From the NCBI GenBank assembly GCA_947379975.1, contig CANCPF010000021.1:1-34568 (forward strand): 34,568 bases of DNA. The letters run 5' to 3'. Origin of the DNA: Methylophilaceae bacterium (lineage in GTDB: Bacteria; Pseudomonadota; Gammaproteobacteria; Burkholderiales; Methylophilaceae). The notes under the pieces were generated by a model that saw nothing but the letters and a program-made list of their open reading frames with translations, was not told the origin of the DNA and searched no databases. Positions within the stretch are counted from its first letter, which is position 1. Each line of letters opens with the position of its first letter. The position numbers and the translations under genes were made by a program. This document shows positions 1 through 6,846 of the stretch, piece after piece.

Positions 1-122
1 AATTCAACGCGGCAATAAGCTGGGTAATCGGCATCGCCCAGTAATACCACGCGACAAAAGTCATCTTGCCAAAGTATGTTGCTGGTGCTTGGGATACACA
101 GCGCGCAGTTGCTAGTCGTCAT
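1..122 (-). CDS. HIT-family protein, 5' part only (runs off the window)
   Basis: Not a long reading frame because the window cuts it, but 40 codons are open from an ATG at 122. The N-terminus has C-x2-C at residues 6-9, then LWQDDFCRVVLLGDADYP and YCRV. This is the usual opening of the proteobacterial histidine-triad (HIT) nucleotide hydrolase/transferase proteins related to Ap4A hydrolases. The catalytic H-x-H-x-H-x-x lies beyond the window edge, so activity cannot be judged. It begins 13 bp after the nadA stop on the same strand, which suggests it is the last or a late gene of the ispH-nudB-nadA run. The Cys pair may bind a metal. The family call rests on recognition of the N-terminal pattern only. 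Confidence 0.7.
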   Translation of the reverse strand, partial: MTTSNCALCIPSTSNILWQDDFCRVVLLGDADYPAYCRVE

Positions 123-135
123 TATTTGGCCGCCA

Positions 136-1257
136 TTATGATGCCGCTAACATGCGCTCTAAAGTCAGCTTGGCTAACTTGGCTTCGTGTGCAGGCACTT
201 TAATTTGATTGACTACTTTACCTTCCACCAAATTTTCTAGCACCCAAGCCAAATGTTGCGGATCTATTCTGGCCATGGTTGAACATTCGCACACCACATG
301 GCTCATAAATTGCACTAGCTTGCCTTCTGGTTTCATTTGTTCAGCTAGGCGATTCACCAAATTAAGCTCAGTACCCACTAGCCATTTAGTATTGGGTGCG
401 GCATCGGCGACAGTTTTAAGTATATATTCAGTGGAACCGACGTAATCAGAATGCAGGCACACTTCAAACGGGGCTTCCGGATGAGAAATCACAATGCCAT
501 CTGGGTGTTCAGCCCGAAATTTAGTGATATTTTGCAAACGGAACATTTGATGCACCGCGCAATGGCCTTTCCACAGCAAGATTTTTGCATTTTTAATCTG
601 CTCAACCGTTAAGCCGCCCATAGGCTGATCAGGATCCCAAATGGGCATTTGCTCTAGCGGAATGTCCATTTTATGGCCAGACCAGCGACCTAGATTTTGG
701 TCTGGGAAAAACAAAACTTTTTCGCGTTGCTTAAAACTCCATTCTAATATTTTAGGCGCATTAGTGCTGGTGCAAACAATACCGCCATGCTCACCACAAA
801 AAGCTTTTAAATCAGCGGCTGAATTAATATAAGTGACCGGTGTAATTGTTTCATCAAAATCCAGCACTTTGCTTAATTCGCGGTAGCTTCGTTCCACTTT
901 GGCCAGATTCGCCATGTCCGCCATCGAGCAGCCGGCAGCAAGGTCTGGCAAAATGGCAATTTGATCTGGGCGACTTAGAATATCAGCCACCTCAGCCATA
1001 AAATGTACACCTAAAAAGACAATATATTCTGCATCTAAAGTCTCACAATAGCGTGATAATTTGAGTGAATCGCCGGTGTAATCTGCATGCTGATATACAC
1101 CATCGTTTTGATAATGATGGCCTAAAATCACTAAGCGCTTACCCAGTTTTTCTTTTGCCGCAATAATTCTACGCTGGCAATCTGCATCATCAGCCGCTTG
1201 AAAACGCTCAAATTTAATCGGAATATTTGGTAGGCTAGTTTTGGTTTCAGTGTGCAT
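136..1257 (-). CDS. nadA: Quinolinate synthase NadA
   Basis: 373 residues. NadA condenses iminoaspartate with dihydroxyacetone phosphate to quinolinate, the first ring-forming step of de novo NAD synthesis, using a [4Fe-4S] cluster in the cytoplasm. Visible hallmarks are GHHYQND (about residues 46-52), AGCSMADM with Cys110, GHCAVHQMF with Cys233, and SHVVCECSTM with Cys323/Cys325. Three of these cysteines should hold the cluster, matching the three-Cys set of the long NadA type. The length is typical for proteobacterial NadA (about 350-370). The ATG at 1257 has only a weak purine-rich upstream stretch. nadB and nadC are not in the window. The 114-bp leader carries a 15-bp tandem repeat. Confidence 0.97.
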   Translation of the reverse strand: MHTETKTSLPNIPIKFERFQAADDADCQRRIIAAKEKLGKRLVILGHHYQNDGVYQHADYTGDSLKLSRYCETLDAEYIVFLGVHFMAEVADILSRPDQIAILPDLAAGCSMADMANLAKVERSYRELSKVLDFDETITPVTYINSAADLKAFCGEHGGIVCTSTNAPKILEWSFKQREKVLFFPDQNLGRWSGHKMDIPLEQMPIWDPDQPMGGLTVEQIKNAKILLWKGHCAVHQMFRLQNITKFRAEHPDGIVISHPEAPFEVCLHSDYVGSTEYILKTVADAAPNTKWLVGTELNLVNRLAEQMKPEGKLVQFMSHVVCECSTMARIDPQHLAWVLENLVEGKVVNQIKVPAHEAKLAKLTLERMLAAS

Positions 1258-1261
1258 GGCT

Positions 1262-1345
1262 TTTACTTAACAGATGTTTACTTAACGTGTGTTTACTTAA
1301 TGGGTGCTTACTTAAAGCATATTTAGTTAATGCTTGTTAGCTGAA
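1262..1345. repeat. 15-bp degenerate tandem repeat in the nudB-nadA gap
   Basis: The 9-bp core tttacttaa begins at 1262, 1277, 1292, 1307 (cttacttaa) and 1322 (tttagttaa). That is five copies at an exact 15-bp period, with a decayed sixth at 1337. The intervening 6 bp vary. On the minus strand one frame reads as repeats of Leu-Ser-Lys-His-x, but no start codon opens that frame after its upstream stop. It sits in the leader of nadA. Function is unknown; it may be a slippage product or a cluster of binding sites. Confidence 0.85.
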
Positions 1346-1371
1346 TAGATCGATTAATTCAGGCATATATT

Positions 1372-1818
1372 TTACAACTTTAGGCCGTGCCGTTCACCTA
1401 ATTTACTTAAGGCATCAACATTCGTCCATGAAAAAACGCGCTTGGCCGCCTCACGCCAATCCACCCATTCATATTGCACATGTTCATCGGGTGCCATTTT
1501 AATGGGCAATGGTTCGGGTAGTAATAAACCAAATAAATGCTCGGTATTATGCGTCACCTCTGGTGCGTAGCGGTGCCGCCAGTGCGGATAAATTTCATAA
1601 ACATTGCTCTCATGCCAATCTTGCAATTCATAGTTCCTTGCATCTAAACCAGTTTCTTCCTGCACTTCACGTATAGCGGTTTGCAGCGGCGTTTCAGCCT
1701 GCTCTAAACTGCCGGTAACCGATTGCCAATAGCCTGGTTTATCCGCACGTTCCATAATGAGCACCTGTAAATCATCGGTGTGAATCAGGACTAAGGCAGA
1801 AATAGGCGTTTTAAACAT
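1372..1818 (-). CDS. nudB: Dihydroneopterin triphosphate pyrophosphatase (Nudix)
   Basis: 148 residues, the length of NudB, which removes pyrophosphate from dihydroneopterin triphosphate in folate synthesis. The Nudix box is complete at about residues 36-58: GSLEQAE followed by REVQEETGL, with the metal-binding REx2EE core intact. The flanking WQSVTGS and the late YEWVDWREA are also NudB-like. It starts 5 bp after the ispH stop, so the two are almost certainly cotranscribed and perhaps translationally coupled. Other Nudix hydrolases share the box, so the exact substrate is inferred from the overall resemblance. Confidence 0.88.
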   Translation of the reverse strand: MFKTPISALVLIHTDDLQVLIMERADKPGYWQSVTGSLEQAETPLQTAIREVQEETGLDARNYELQDWHESNVYEIYPHWRHRYAPEVTHNTEHLFGLLLPEPLPIKMAPDEHVQYEWVDWREAAKRVFSWTNVDALSKLGERHGLKL

Positions 1819-1823
1819 GTCAC

Positions 1824-2849
1824 TTAGTTATTTTTTACGTGACTGATAGCATTGATGAGATTCTTTGGCAACTGGAAAACCACGCTTTCTACGACGCCTT
1901 GCAATTCTTGCACTTGATTCGCACCTAGCGCTTGTAGTTTGCTAATGACTTCCTTCACCAATATTTCTGGAGCTGATGCCCCAGCAGAAACACCAATTTT
2001 ACGTTTACCTTGCAGCCACTCTGGCTTTAGAAAACTAGCGTTATCTATCATATACGCTTCAACACCTTGGTTTTCAGCCACCTCACGCAAACGGTTGGAA
2101 TTAGAACTATTAGGTGAGCCGACGATAATGACTAAATCACAATCTTTCGCCATGATTTTAATCGCATCTTGCCGATTTTGCGTGGCGTAACAAATGTCAT
2201 CACTTTTAGGTGCATTGATACTTGGGAACCTGGCTTTAAGCGCACTTATCACCAAAGCTGCATCATCCATAGACAGTGTTGTTTGCGTCACAAAAGCAAG
2301 CTTAAGTGGGTCAATAACAGTGAGACTTGCTACATCTTCAGGCGTTTCAACTAAATAAATACCTTTGCCTGCCGGTACCGTTTCTATTTCGTCAATTTGC
2401 CCCATCGTCCCCTCAACTTCCGGGTGACCTTTATGGCCTATCATTATAATTTCTAAGCCCGCCGCACGCATTTTAGCGACTTCAATATGGACCTTGGTGA
2501 CTAATGGACAGGTCGCATCAAAGGCGGTTAAGCCTCGCGCATCGGCCTCAGCGCGTACCGCTTTTGAAACGCCATGCGCACTAAAAATAACCGTGCTGCC
2601 GGTAGGAATTTCATCCAGTTCTTCTACAAATACCGCGCCTTTAGCACGTAACTCATCGACTACAAACTTGTTATGTACCACTTCATGACGCACATAAATC
2701 GGTGCGCCAAATTTTTCCAAGGCTTGCTCAACAATAATAATGGCGCGATCAACGCCAGCACAGAAGCCTCGCGGATTAGCCAATACTAATGCGGGGCTTA
2801 ATTCTGGCGATGGCGTAAGGGATGGAGCAATAGATGAAGTATCTGTCAT
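1824..2849 (-). CDS. ispH: 4-hydroxy-3-methylbut-2-enyl diphosphate reductase IspH
   Basis: IspH makes IPP and DMAPP from HMBPP, the last step of the MEP isoprenoid pathway. The three [4Fe-4S] cysteines are visible in NPRGFCAGVDRA, FDATCPLVTKVH and DDICYATQNRQ. The substrate-binding SSNSNRL and the Glu of GHPEVEGTMGQ are also present. The open frame extends two codons further to a GTG at 2855 (GTG-TGT-ATG); I prefer the ATG at 2849, giving 341 residues. About 20 residues of low-complexity Ser/Pro/Leu precede the conserved core, slightly more than in the E. coli protein (316). It is divergent from purU and heads the ispH-nudB-nadA run. Confidence 0.96.
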   Translation of the reverse strand: MTDTSSIAPSLTPSPELSPALVLANPRGFCAGVDRAIIIVEQALEKFGAPIYVRHEVVHNKFVVDELRAKGAVFVEELDEIPTGSTVIFSAHGVSKAVRAEADARGLTAFDATCPLVTKVHIEVAKMRAAGLEIIMIGHKGHPEVEGTMGQIDEIETVPAGKGIYLVETPEDVASLTVIDPLKLAFVTQTTLSMDDAALVISALKARFPSINAPKSDDICYATQNRQDAIKIMAKDCDLVIIVGSPNSSNSNRLREVAENQGVEAYMIDNASFLKPEWLQGKRKIGVSAGASAPEILVKEVISKLQALGANQVQELQGVVESVVFQLPKNLINAISHVKNN

Positions 2850-2871
2850 ACACACTTTTCATTCATAAAAA

Positions 2872-2899
2872 TTGACACAAGGTATAATGCGTATATTAA
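2872..2899 (+). promoter_or_regulatory. Candidate promoter elements for purU
   Basis: A perfect TTGACA (2872-2877) is followed after 16 bp by TATTAA (2894-2899); a perfect TATAAT also lies at 2883-2888 but without a good -35. Either would drive purU, whose ATG is at 2922. Confidence 0.35.
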
Positions 2900-2918
2900 C
2901 CTAATTTCGGACGTGCAA
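2890..2918 (-). promoter_or_regulatory. Candidate sigma-70 promoter for ispH
   Basis: On the minus strand, TTGCAC (2918-2913), a 17-bp spacer and TATACG (2895-2890) lie about 40 bp upstream of the ispH ATG. It overlaps the candidate purU promoter in the divergent gap. Seen by eye only. Confidence 0.4.
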
Positions 2919-2921
2919 AAA

Positions 2922-3836
2922 ATGCAAGCACGCTTAAAAATGAACAATACTGCCGTTAAAAACACCATTACCAAGAACGCTGGCAAAAATACAGCAACAC
3001 TCTTAATTACTTGTCCAGACAGCAAAGGCATTGTCGCTGCTGTGGCGGATTTTCTTTACCAGCACAATGCCAACATTTTGCATGCAGATCAGCACCAAGA
3101 TGCAGAAAATAATTTATTTTTAATGCGCGTCGAGTGGGATTTAGCTGGTTTTTCACTCTTGCCGGTTGATTTTGAGCAACATTTTGCCGCTATCGCTAGT
3201 CGGTTCAACATGGAGTGGCAACTTAAACTTTCTCAAAAGCCATTTCGTATGGCCATCATGGTTTCACAATATGACCATTGCTTGGCGGATTTGTTGCATA
3301 GACATAAAAATGGTGAATTAGATTGCGATATTCCGCTGATTATTAGTAATCATCATGAGACTGAAGCACTGGCCAAATTCTATGGTGTGGATTTCCATTA
3401 TATTGCGGTGAATAAAGACAATAAAGTAGCCGCTGAAGCAGAGCAGTTCGCCCTATTCGCCCAGTATGAAATTGATTTAATTGTGCTAGCGCGTTATATG
3501 CAAATATTATCGCCAGAATTTGTGGCCCGTTATCCTAAGCAAATTATCAATATTCATCATTCGTTTCTGCCCGCTTTTATTGGCGCCCGCCCTTATCACA
3601 GAGCCTTTGAACGTGGCGTTAAGTTAATCGGTGCGACTGGCCATTATGTAACAGAAGTGCTGGATGAAGGACCGATTATTGAACAAGATATCGACCGTAT
3701 ATCACATCGAGATCAAGTGGAAGATTTAATTCAGAAAGGCCGAGATTTAGAACGCATTGTACTTTCTAAAGCGGTGCGCTGGCATATTGAAAACCGCATT
3801 TTGCTTTACTCGAATAAGACGGTGATTTTTGATTAA
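2922..3836 (+). CDS. purU: Formyltetrahydrofolate deformylase PurU
   Basis: Hydrolyses 10-formyl-THF to formate and THF. An N-terminal ACT-like domain begins with LLITCPDSKGIVAAVADFL. A formyltransferase domain follows with MAIMVSQYDHCL, the catalytic Asn/His region IINIHHSFLPAF, GATGHYVTEVLDEGPII with the catalytic Asp, and the C-terminal KAVRWHIENRI. The frame extends to a GTG at 2913; I chose the ATG at 2922 because GGA sits at a sensible distance upstream, but the ATG at 2940 is possible. The N-terminal about 20 residues are Lys/Asn-rich and outside the conserved core. In a methylotroph this enzyme would let one-carbon units leave folate as formate; that role is inference. Confidence 0.95.
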   Translation: MQARLKMNNTAVKNTITKNAGKNTATLLITCPDSKGIVAAVADFLYQHNANILHADQHQDAENNLFLMRVEWDLAGFSLLPVDFEQHFAAIASRFNMEWQLKLSQKPFRMAIMVSQYDHCLADLLHRHKNGELDCDIPLIISNHHETEALAKFYGVDFHYIAVNKDNKVAAEAEQFALFAQYEIDLIVLARYMQILSPEFVARYPKQIINIHHSFLPAFIGARPYHRAFERGVKLIGATGHYVTEVLDEGPIIEQDIDRISHRDQVEDLIQKGRDLERIVLSKAVRWHIENRILLYSNKTVIFD

Positions 3837-3861
3837 AATCTATTAATCTTTTTAGATTTAT

Positions 3862-3945
3862 CTTGAAATTCAGCTTGGAATTCAGCTTAGAATTCAAGTT
3901 GGAATTAAGGTCTCAATTTAGCTTGAGATTTAATTAACTCGAGAT
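3862..3945. repeat. 12-bp degenerate tandem repeat after purU
   Basis: Successive 12-mers from 3862 read cttgaaattcag, cttggaattcag, cttagaattcaa, gttggaattaag, gtctcaatttag, cttgagatttaa and ttaactcgagat. The first four are close copies and the last three are decayed. It starts 25 bp after the purU stop and ends just before a terminator. No start codon opens the frame that would translate it. Confidence 0.8.
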
Positions 3946-3953
3946 TTTTACGT

Positions 3954-3984
3954 AAAAAAAGCGAAGTTTTAACTTCGCTTTTTT
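3954..3984. terminator. Bidirectional intrinsic terminator between purU and the small exported peptide gene
   Basis: The 8-bp perfect stem gcgaagtt (3961-3968) / aacttcgc (3971-3978) is flanked by A7 on the left and T6 on the right, so it can work for both converging transcripts. Confidence 0.85.
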
Positions 3985-4014
3985 ATTGCACAAGATTTAT
4001 TAAAATATACTTAT

Positions 4015-4155
4015 TTATTCAACTGCAGGTGCATCCAGTGCAGGAAGTGCAACTTCATCAACTGCTGCAATTTCTGGTAATGCCTCATCAGCGTAAGCAA
4101 CCGGTACCGCATTAATAGCAAAAGCAAACAGTAAACCTAATAAAAGCTTTCTCAT
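4015..4155 (-). CDS. Small exported acidic peptide, unknown function
   Basis: A 46-codon frame with an ATG at 4155 preceded by a good ribosome binding site (GGGGAAG, 2 bp from the ATG). The product opens MRKLLLGLLFAFAINAVPVA, a classic signal peptide, with a probable cut after AYA at residue 22. The mature part is about 24 residues, carries seven Asp/Glu and no Lys/Arg, and shows an imperfect internal repeat (DEALPEIAAV then DEVALPALDA). It has its own terminator at 3954-3984. It lies 157 bp beyond lysA, with two palindromes in that gap. I do not recognise a family. Signal peptide, Shine-Dalgarno and terminator together make it likely real. Confidence 0.65.
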   Translation of the reverse strand: MRKLLLGLLFAFAINAVPVAYADEALPEIAAVDEVALPALDAPAVE

Positions 4156-4168
4156 TTCTTCCCCTTAT

Positions 4169-4186
4169 TTGCAATTTGAATTGCAA
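4169..4186. repeat. 18-bp palindrome just upstream of the small exported peptide
   Basis: ttgcaatt / aattgcaa with a 2-bp centre. It ends 14 bp before the ATG of the small exported peptide gene, so it could be an operator or a leader hairpin near the ribosome binding site. Confidence 0.6.
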
Positions 4187-4213
4187 TTTTAAATGCATCG
4201 ATAAATTTAGCGC

Positions 4214-4238
4214 TTAAGTAAGATGATGTCTTACTTAA
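4214..4238. repeat. 10-bp perfect inverted repeat between lysA and the small peptide gene
   Basis: ttaagtaaga and tcttacttaa are separated by 5 bp. No T-run follows on either side, so it is a poor intrinsic terminator and a better candidate operator. Its half-site TTAAGTAA is the same core as the repeat in the nadA leader. Confidence 0.6.
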
Positions 4239-4312
4239 ACAAGAATTTACACCGAGTTTAATAAGTGCGCAACTGTTGTTTTAACTGTTATTTTAAGCGA
4301 CAAGAATTTAGT

Positions 4313-5569
4313 TTAAGGCTTTGGTAAAACGGCTTCTAATGCAAATAAATCGGCTATGCGCTCACGCTTTCTAATGACGTGACATTGACTACCATCAACC
4401 ATAATTTCAACTGCACGCGGCCTAGTATTATAGTTACTAGCCATACTCATACCATAGGCGCCGGCAGACATAATCGCCAACAAATCACCCTCTGCTAATG
4501 CTAATTTTCTGTCATGGCCTAAAAAGTCGCCACTTTCACACACAGGCCCAACAATTTCGTAAGTCAGCGCACTAGATTGGTCGCTACGCGTTTGCACCGT
4601 TTTAATGTCATGATAAGCATCGTAAAGTGCAGGACGCATTAAATCATTCATGGCCGCATCTACAATGGCAAAGTTTTTTGATTCCGTGTATTTTATATAC
4701 TCAACTTTAGTCAGTAACACACCCGCATTGCCCACCAAGGCGCGACCTGGCTCGAACACCAGTTTTACATTACGCTTGCCGAGTTTTGCCAACATCGCTG
4801 CGGCATAGGCGTTAAATTCTGGTGGTGTTTCATCGCTATAACAAATGCCAATACCGCCACCTAAATCAATATGTTGAATATGAATACCGTGTTCTTCAAG
4901 CGCATCGACCAGCAAAAGTACGCGATCAAAAGCATCCAAGAATGGTGATAATTCAGTAATTTGTGAACCGATATGGCAATCTACGCCATGTATAGCAATG
5001 TTGGGCATAGCCGCTGCTTGCTGGTAAATGCTCAGCGCATCTTCATACGCTACGCCAAACTTATTATTTTTCAAACCGGTAGAAATATAAGGATGCGTTT
5101 TGGCGTCGACGTTTGGATTTACGCGTAATGACACCGGTGCAATTTTGCCCATATCACTCGCTACTTTATTCAGCCGATTTAATTCACTGGCGGATTCGAC
5201 ATTAAAGCAAAAAATGCCGGCGTTAAGCGCAGCTTCCATTTCAACAGCGGTTTTACCAACTCCTGAGAATACGATTTTTTTAGGATCACCGCCCGCGGCT
5301 AATACCCGGGCCAATTCACCACCAGACACAATATCAAAACCCGCACCCAATGTAGCAAATAAATTCAGAATAGCGAGACTAGGATTAGATTTAACTGCAA
5401 AACATACCAAATGATTCGCTGCTGCAAAGCCGGCGCTAAAGCGTTCAAACGCCTGCGTAAGTGCTAATTTTGAGTACACATAACAAGGTGTACCAAACTC
5501 ACTAGCAATTTGGTTAAGGGCTACGTTTTCAGCATGTAGAGTATCGTTTTTTTGCGTAAAGGAGTTCAC
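4313..5569 (-). CDS. lysA: Diaminopimelate decarboxylase LysA
   Basis: 418 residues, usual length. A PLP enzyme that decarboxylates meso-diaminopimelate to L-lysine, the last step of lysine synthesis. Visible are CFAVKSNP with the PLP lysine Lys60, the DCHIGSQI and HIDLGGGIGI glycine-rich loops, EPGRALVGNAG, the active-site Cys in GPVCESGDF, and AGAYGMSMASNYN. The frame starts at a GTG (codon 1); the N-terminus LHAENVALNQIASEFGTPCYVY aligns with the family opening, so the GTG is probably right, although no strong ribosome binding site is seen. It lies 107 bp after lptM on the same strand, a linkage common in proteobacteria. Confidence 0.96.
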   Translation of the reverse strand: MNSFTQKNDTLHAENVALNQIASEFGTPCYVYSKLALTQAFERFSAGFAAANHLVCFAVKSNPSLAILNLFATLGAGFDIVSGGELARVLAAGGDPKKIVFSGVGKTAVEMEAALNAGIFCFNVESASELNRLNKVASDMGKIAPVSLRVNPNVDAKTHPYISTGLKNNKFGVAYEDALSIYQQAAAMPNIAIHGVDCHIGSQITELSPFLDAFDRVLLLVDALEEHGIHIQHIDLGGGIGICYSDETPPEFNAYAAAMLAKLGKRNVKLVFEPGRALVGNAGVLLTKVEYIKYTESKNFAIVDAAMNDLMRPALYDAYHDIKTVQTRSDQSSALTYEIVGPVCESGDFLGHDRKLALAEGDLLAIMSAGAYGMSMASNYNTRPRAVEIMVDGSQCHVIRKRERIADLFALEAVLPKP

Positions 5570-5676
5570 AGTGGCAACTTAATAAGGGATGGTGAATATA
5601 ATTTAGAAATTTGGTTTGAAATGATGGTTTGTTAATGATGAGTGATTAATTATTTCTTGTGAAATACAACATTCAA

Positions 5677-5805
5677 TTAATTTTTAGCCGGTGTTTCTTG
5701 CGGATATTTTTGTTCTGGAATAAACAGCGCGCCTTTAGTGCCGCAACTATTTAATGCAAAGCAGGCGACTAAGAGTAAAAGTACATGAACAGTATTTTTT
5801 TTCAC
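5677..5805 (-). CDS. lptM: LptM (YifL-like) small lipoprotein
   Basis: A 42-residue frame starting at GTG. It opens MKKNTVHVLLLLVACFALNS and continues C-G-T-K-G, so a lipobox ends at Cys21 (LNSC). The residues after Cys21 (CGTKGALFIP) match the signature of LptM/YifL lipoproteins, which have C-G-x-K-G-x-L-x-x-P. LptM is a small outer-membrane lipoprotein known in E. coli to help assemble the LptD-LptE lipopolysaccharide translocon. Position directly upstream of lysA fits the usual yifL neighbourhood. The ribosome binding site is weak and the GTG start is inferred from the need for a signal peptide. Short enough to be missed by gene callers. Confidence 0.85.
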   Translation of the reverse strand: MKKNTVHVLLLLVACFALNSCGTKGALFIPEQKYPQETPAKN

Positions 5806-5883
5806 AGCTTAAGCCCTTTGCTTACTAATACATAAAACAGAATTTTAACATAAAGATAGGATAGGTTTTATTTCTAGCTTAGC

Positions 5884-6414
5884 TCATTCATTATTAGCAA
5901 TTTTCCGCCAATCATTTGCCAATAATCTACTAGTAATTAAGCCATTCACTAAACCAAAAAACAGAGCGGCCAAAGCGAAAAACGGCACTAAATAGGCTAC
6001 TCCAGCATGGGGAATCAACCACAAACGTACCATTATTAATTGTCCGGCAATATGCGCAAAAGCCGCTAATATACTTAAAGAAACCGGCCCGAAGTATTTT
6101 TTTGGCAATTTAAACGCGAGCCATAAAATGCCTAAACTAAACATTGCGCCGCTCAAACTAAGCACAAAGGTCGGTGACAAAAACTGACCTAGTAGCAGAC
6201 TGCTGGCAAACACCCGTAAAATGCTGACCCAAGCTGCCGTGTTGTAGCCATATTGATACAACACATATAAAGTCACAATGTTCGCAATGCCAGGCTTTAC
6301 ACCCGGTAGTGGTGAAGGGATAACGGCTTCCACCATATGCAAGGCGATCGCAAAGGCGGCAAGCTTAGCGATTCGATGGTCATCTGCCGTGGTTTTAATT
6401 TGAATAGGCTTCAC
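5884..6414 (-). CDS. Gx transporter family membrane protein
   Basis: 176 residues starting at GTG. It resembles the Gx family, once annotated as heptaprenyl diphosphate synthase component I. Conserved features are the N-terminal KLAAFAIALHMVEAVIPSP, then PGVKPGIANIVTL and a run of about five hydrophobic segments, so it is an inner-membrane protein. The substrate is not established; annotation as a transporter is by family. It follows the NusG-II gene by 27 bp and ApbE before that, a recurring trio in bacteria. No isoprenoid synthase partner (component II) is adjacent, so the old heptaprenyl name is not supported here. Confidence 0.85.
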   Translation of the reverse strand: MKPIQIKTTADDHRIAKLAAFAIALHMVEAVIPSPLPGVKPGIANIVTLYVLYQYGYNTAAWVSILRVFASSLLLGQFLSPTFVLSLSGAMFSLGILWLAFKLPKKYFGPVSLSILAAFAHIAGQLIMVRLWLIPHAGVAYLVPFFALAALFFGLVNGLITSRLLANDWRKIANNE

Positions 6415-6441
6415 ATTAGTTGTATTATCTGAGAAATTTTA

Positions 6442-6846
6442 CTAATAATTCAACGAGTCATAAAGTTTGCGCTCGCCTAATAATTCCAAGCTGATTTGAT
6501 TCGGCAAACAAATCGCCACTTGCCCAGCATGACTTAGCCAACCTTGATGCACACAATATTGGGTATTACAGGGTGATTGGGAAAATCTAGCTTTACCTTG
6601 TGAAATACTAATCACTGCATCGCCTAGCTTTCCATGCAGATGAATGTCACGCTGCTGATTTAAACTATAAGTAGCATATATTTTATTACCGACACTGATT
6701 TGTACTCTGGCGGCATGCTCATTAGTCCAGAGGCTTTGGAATAGATAAAAAATACCGACTAGGCTAAGAATAATAATCAGCCAATCGCCTATCAGCAATT
6801 CGTTAATAAGCCGTTTAGGGTAACGTAGAAAATTTAACACCAGCAT
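6442..6846 (-). CDS. NusG domain II-containing protein
   Basis: 134 residues with one N-terminal membrane segment (about residues 20-38, GDWLIIILSLVGIFYLFQSL) and an exported domain. The C-terminal half has SPCNTQYCVHQGWL and GQVAICLPN, the Cys-containing signature of the stand-alone NusG domain II family. Despite the name it is not the transcription factor NusG, since it lacks the NGN and KOW parts. The start overlaps the end of apbE by 32 bp, so translation is probably coupled. Two of its Cys flank TQY and could form a disulfide or bind a cofactor outside the membrane; function is unknown. Confidence 0.85.
   Translation of the reverse strand: MLVLNFLRYPKRLINELLIGDWLIIILSLVGIFYLFQSLWTNEHAARVQISVGNKIYATYSLNQQRDIHLHGKLGDAVISISQGKARFSQSPCNTQYCVHQGWLSHAGQVAICLPNQISLELLGERKLYDSLNY

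Noticed and set aside
2846..3031. 61-codon minus-strand frame in the ispH/purU divergent region
   Set aside because: It overlaps the purU start and both promoters and matches nothing; its last Met is only a few codons from its stop.
5884..6414. Heptaprenyl diphosphate synthase component I name for the Gx protein
   Set aside because: It is a multi-pass membrane protein next to ApbE and NusG-II with no component II partner, so the name is not supported.
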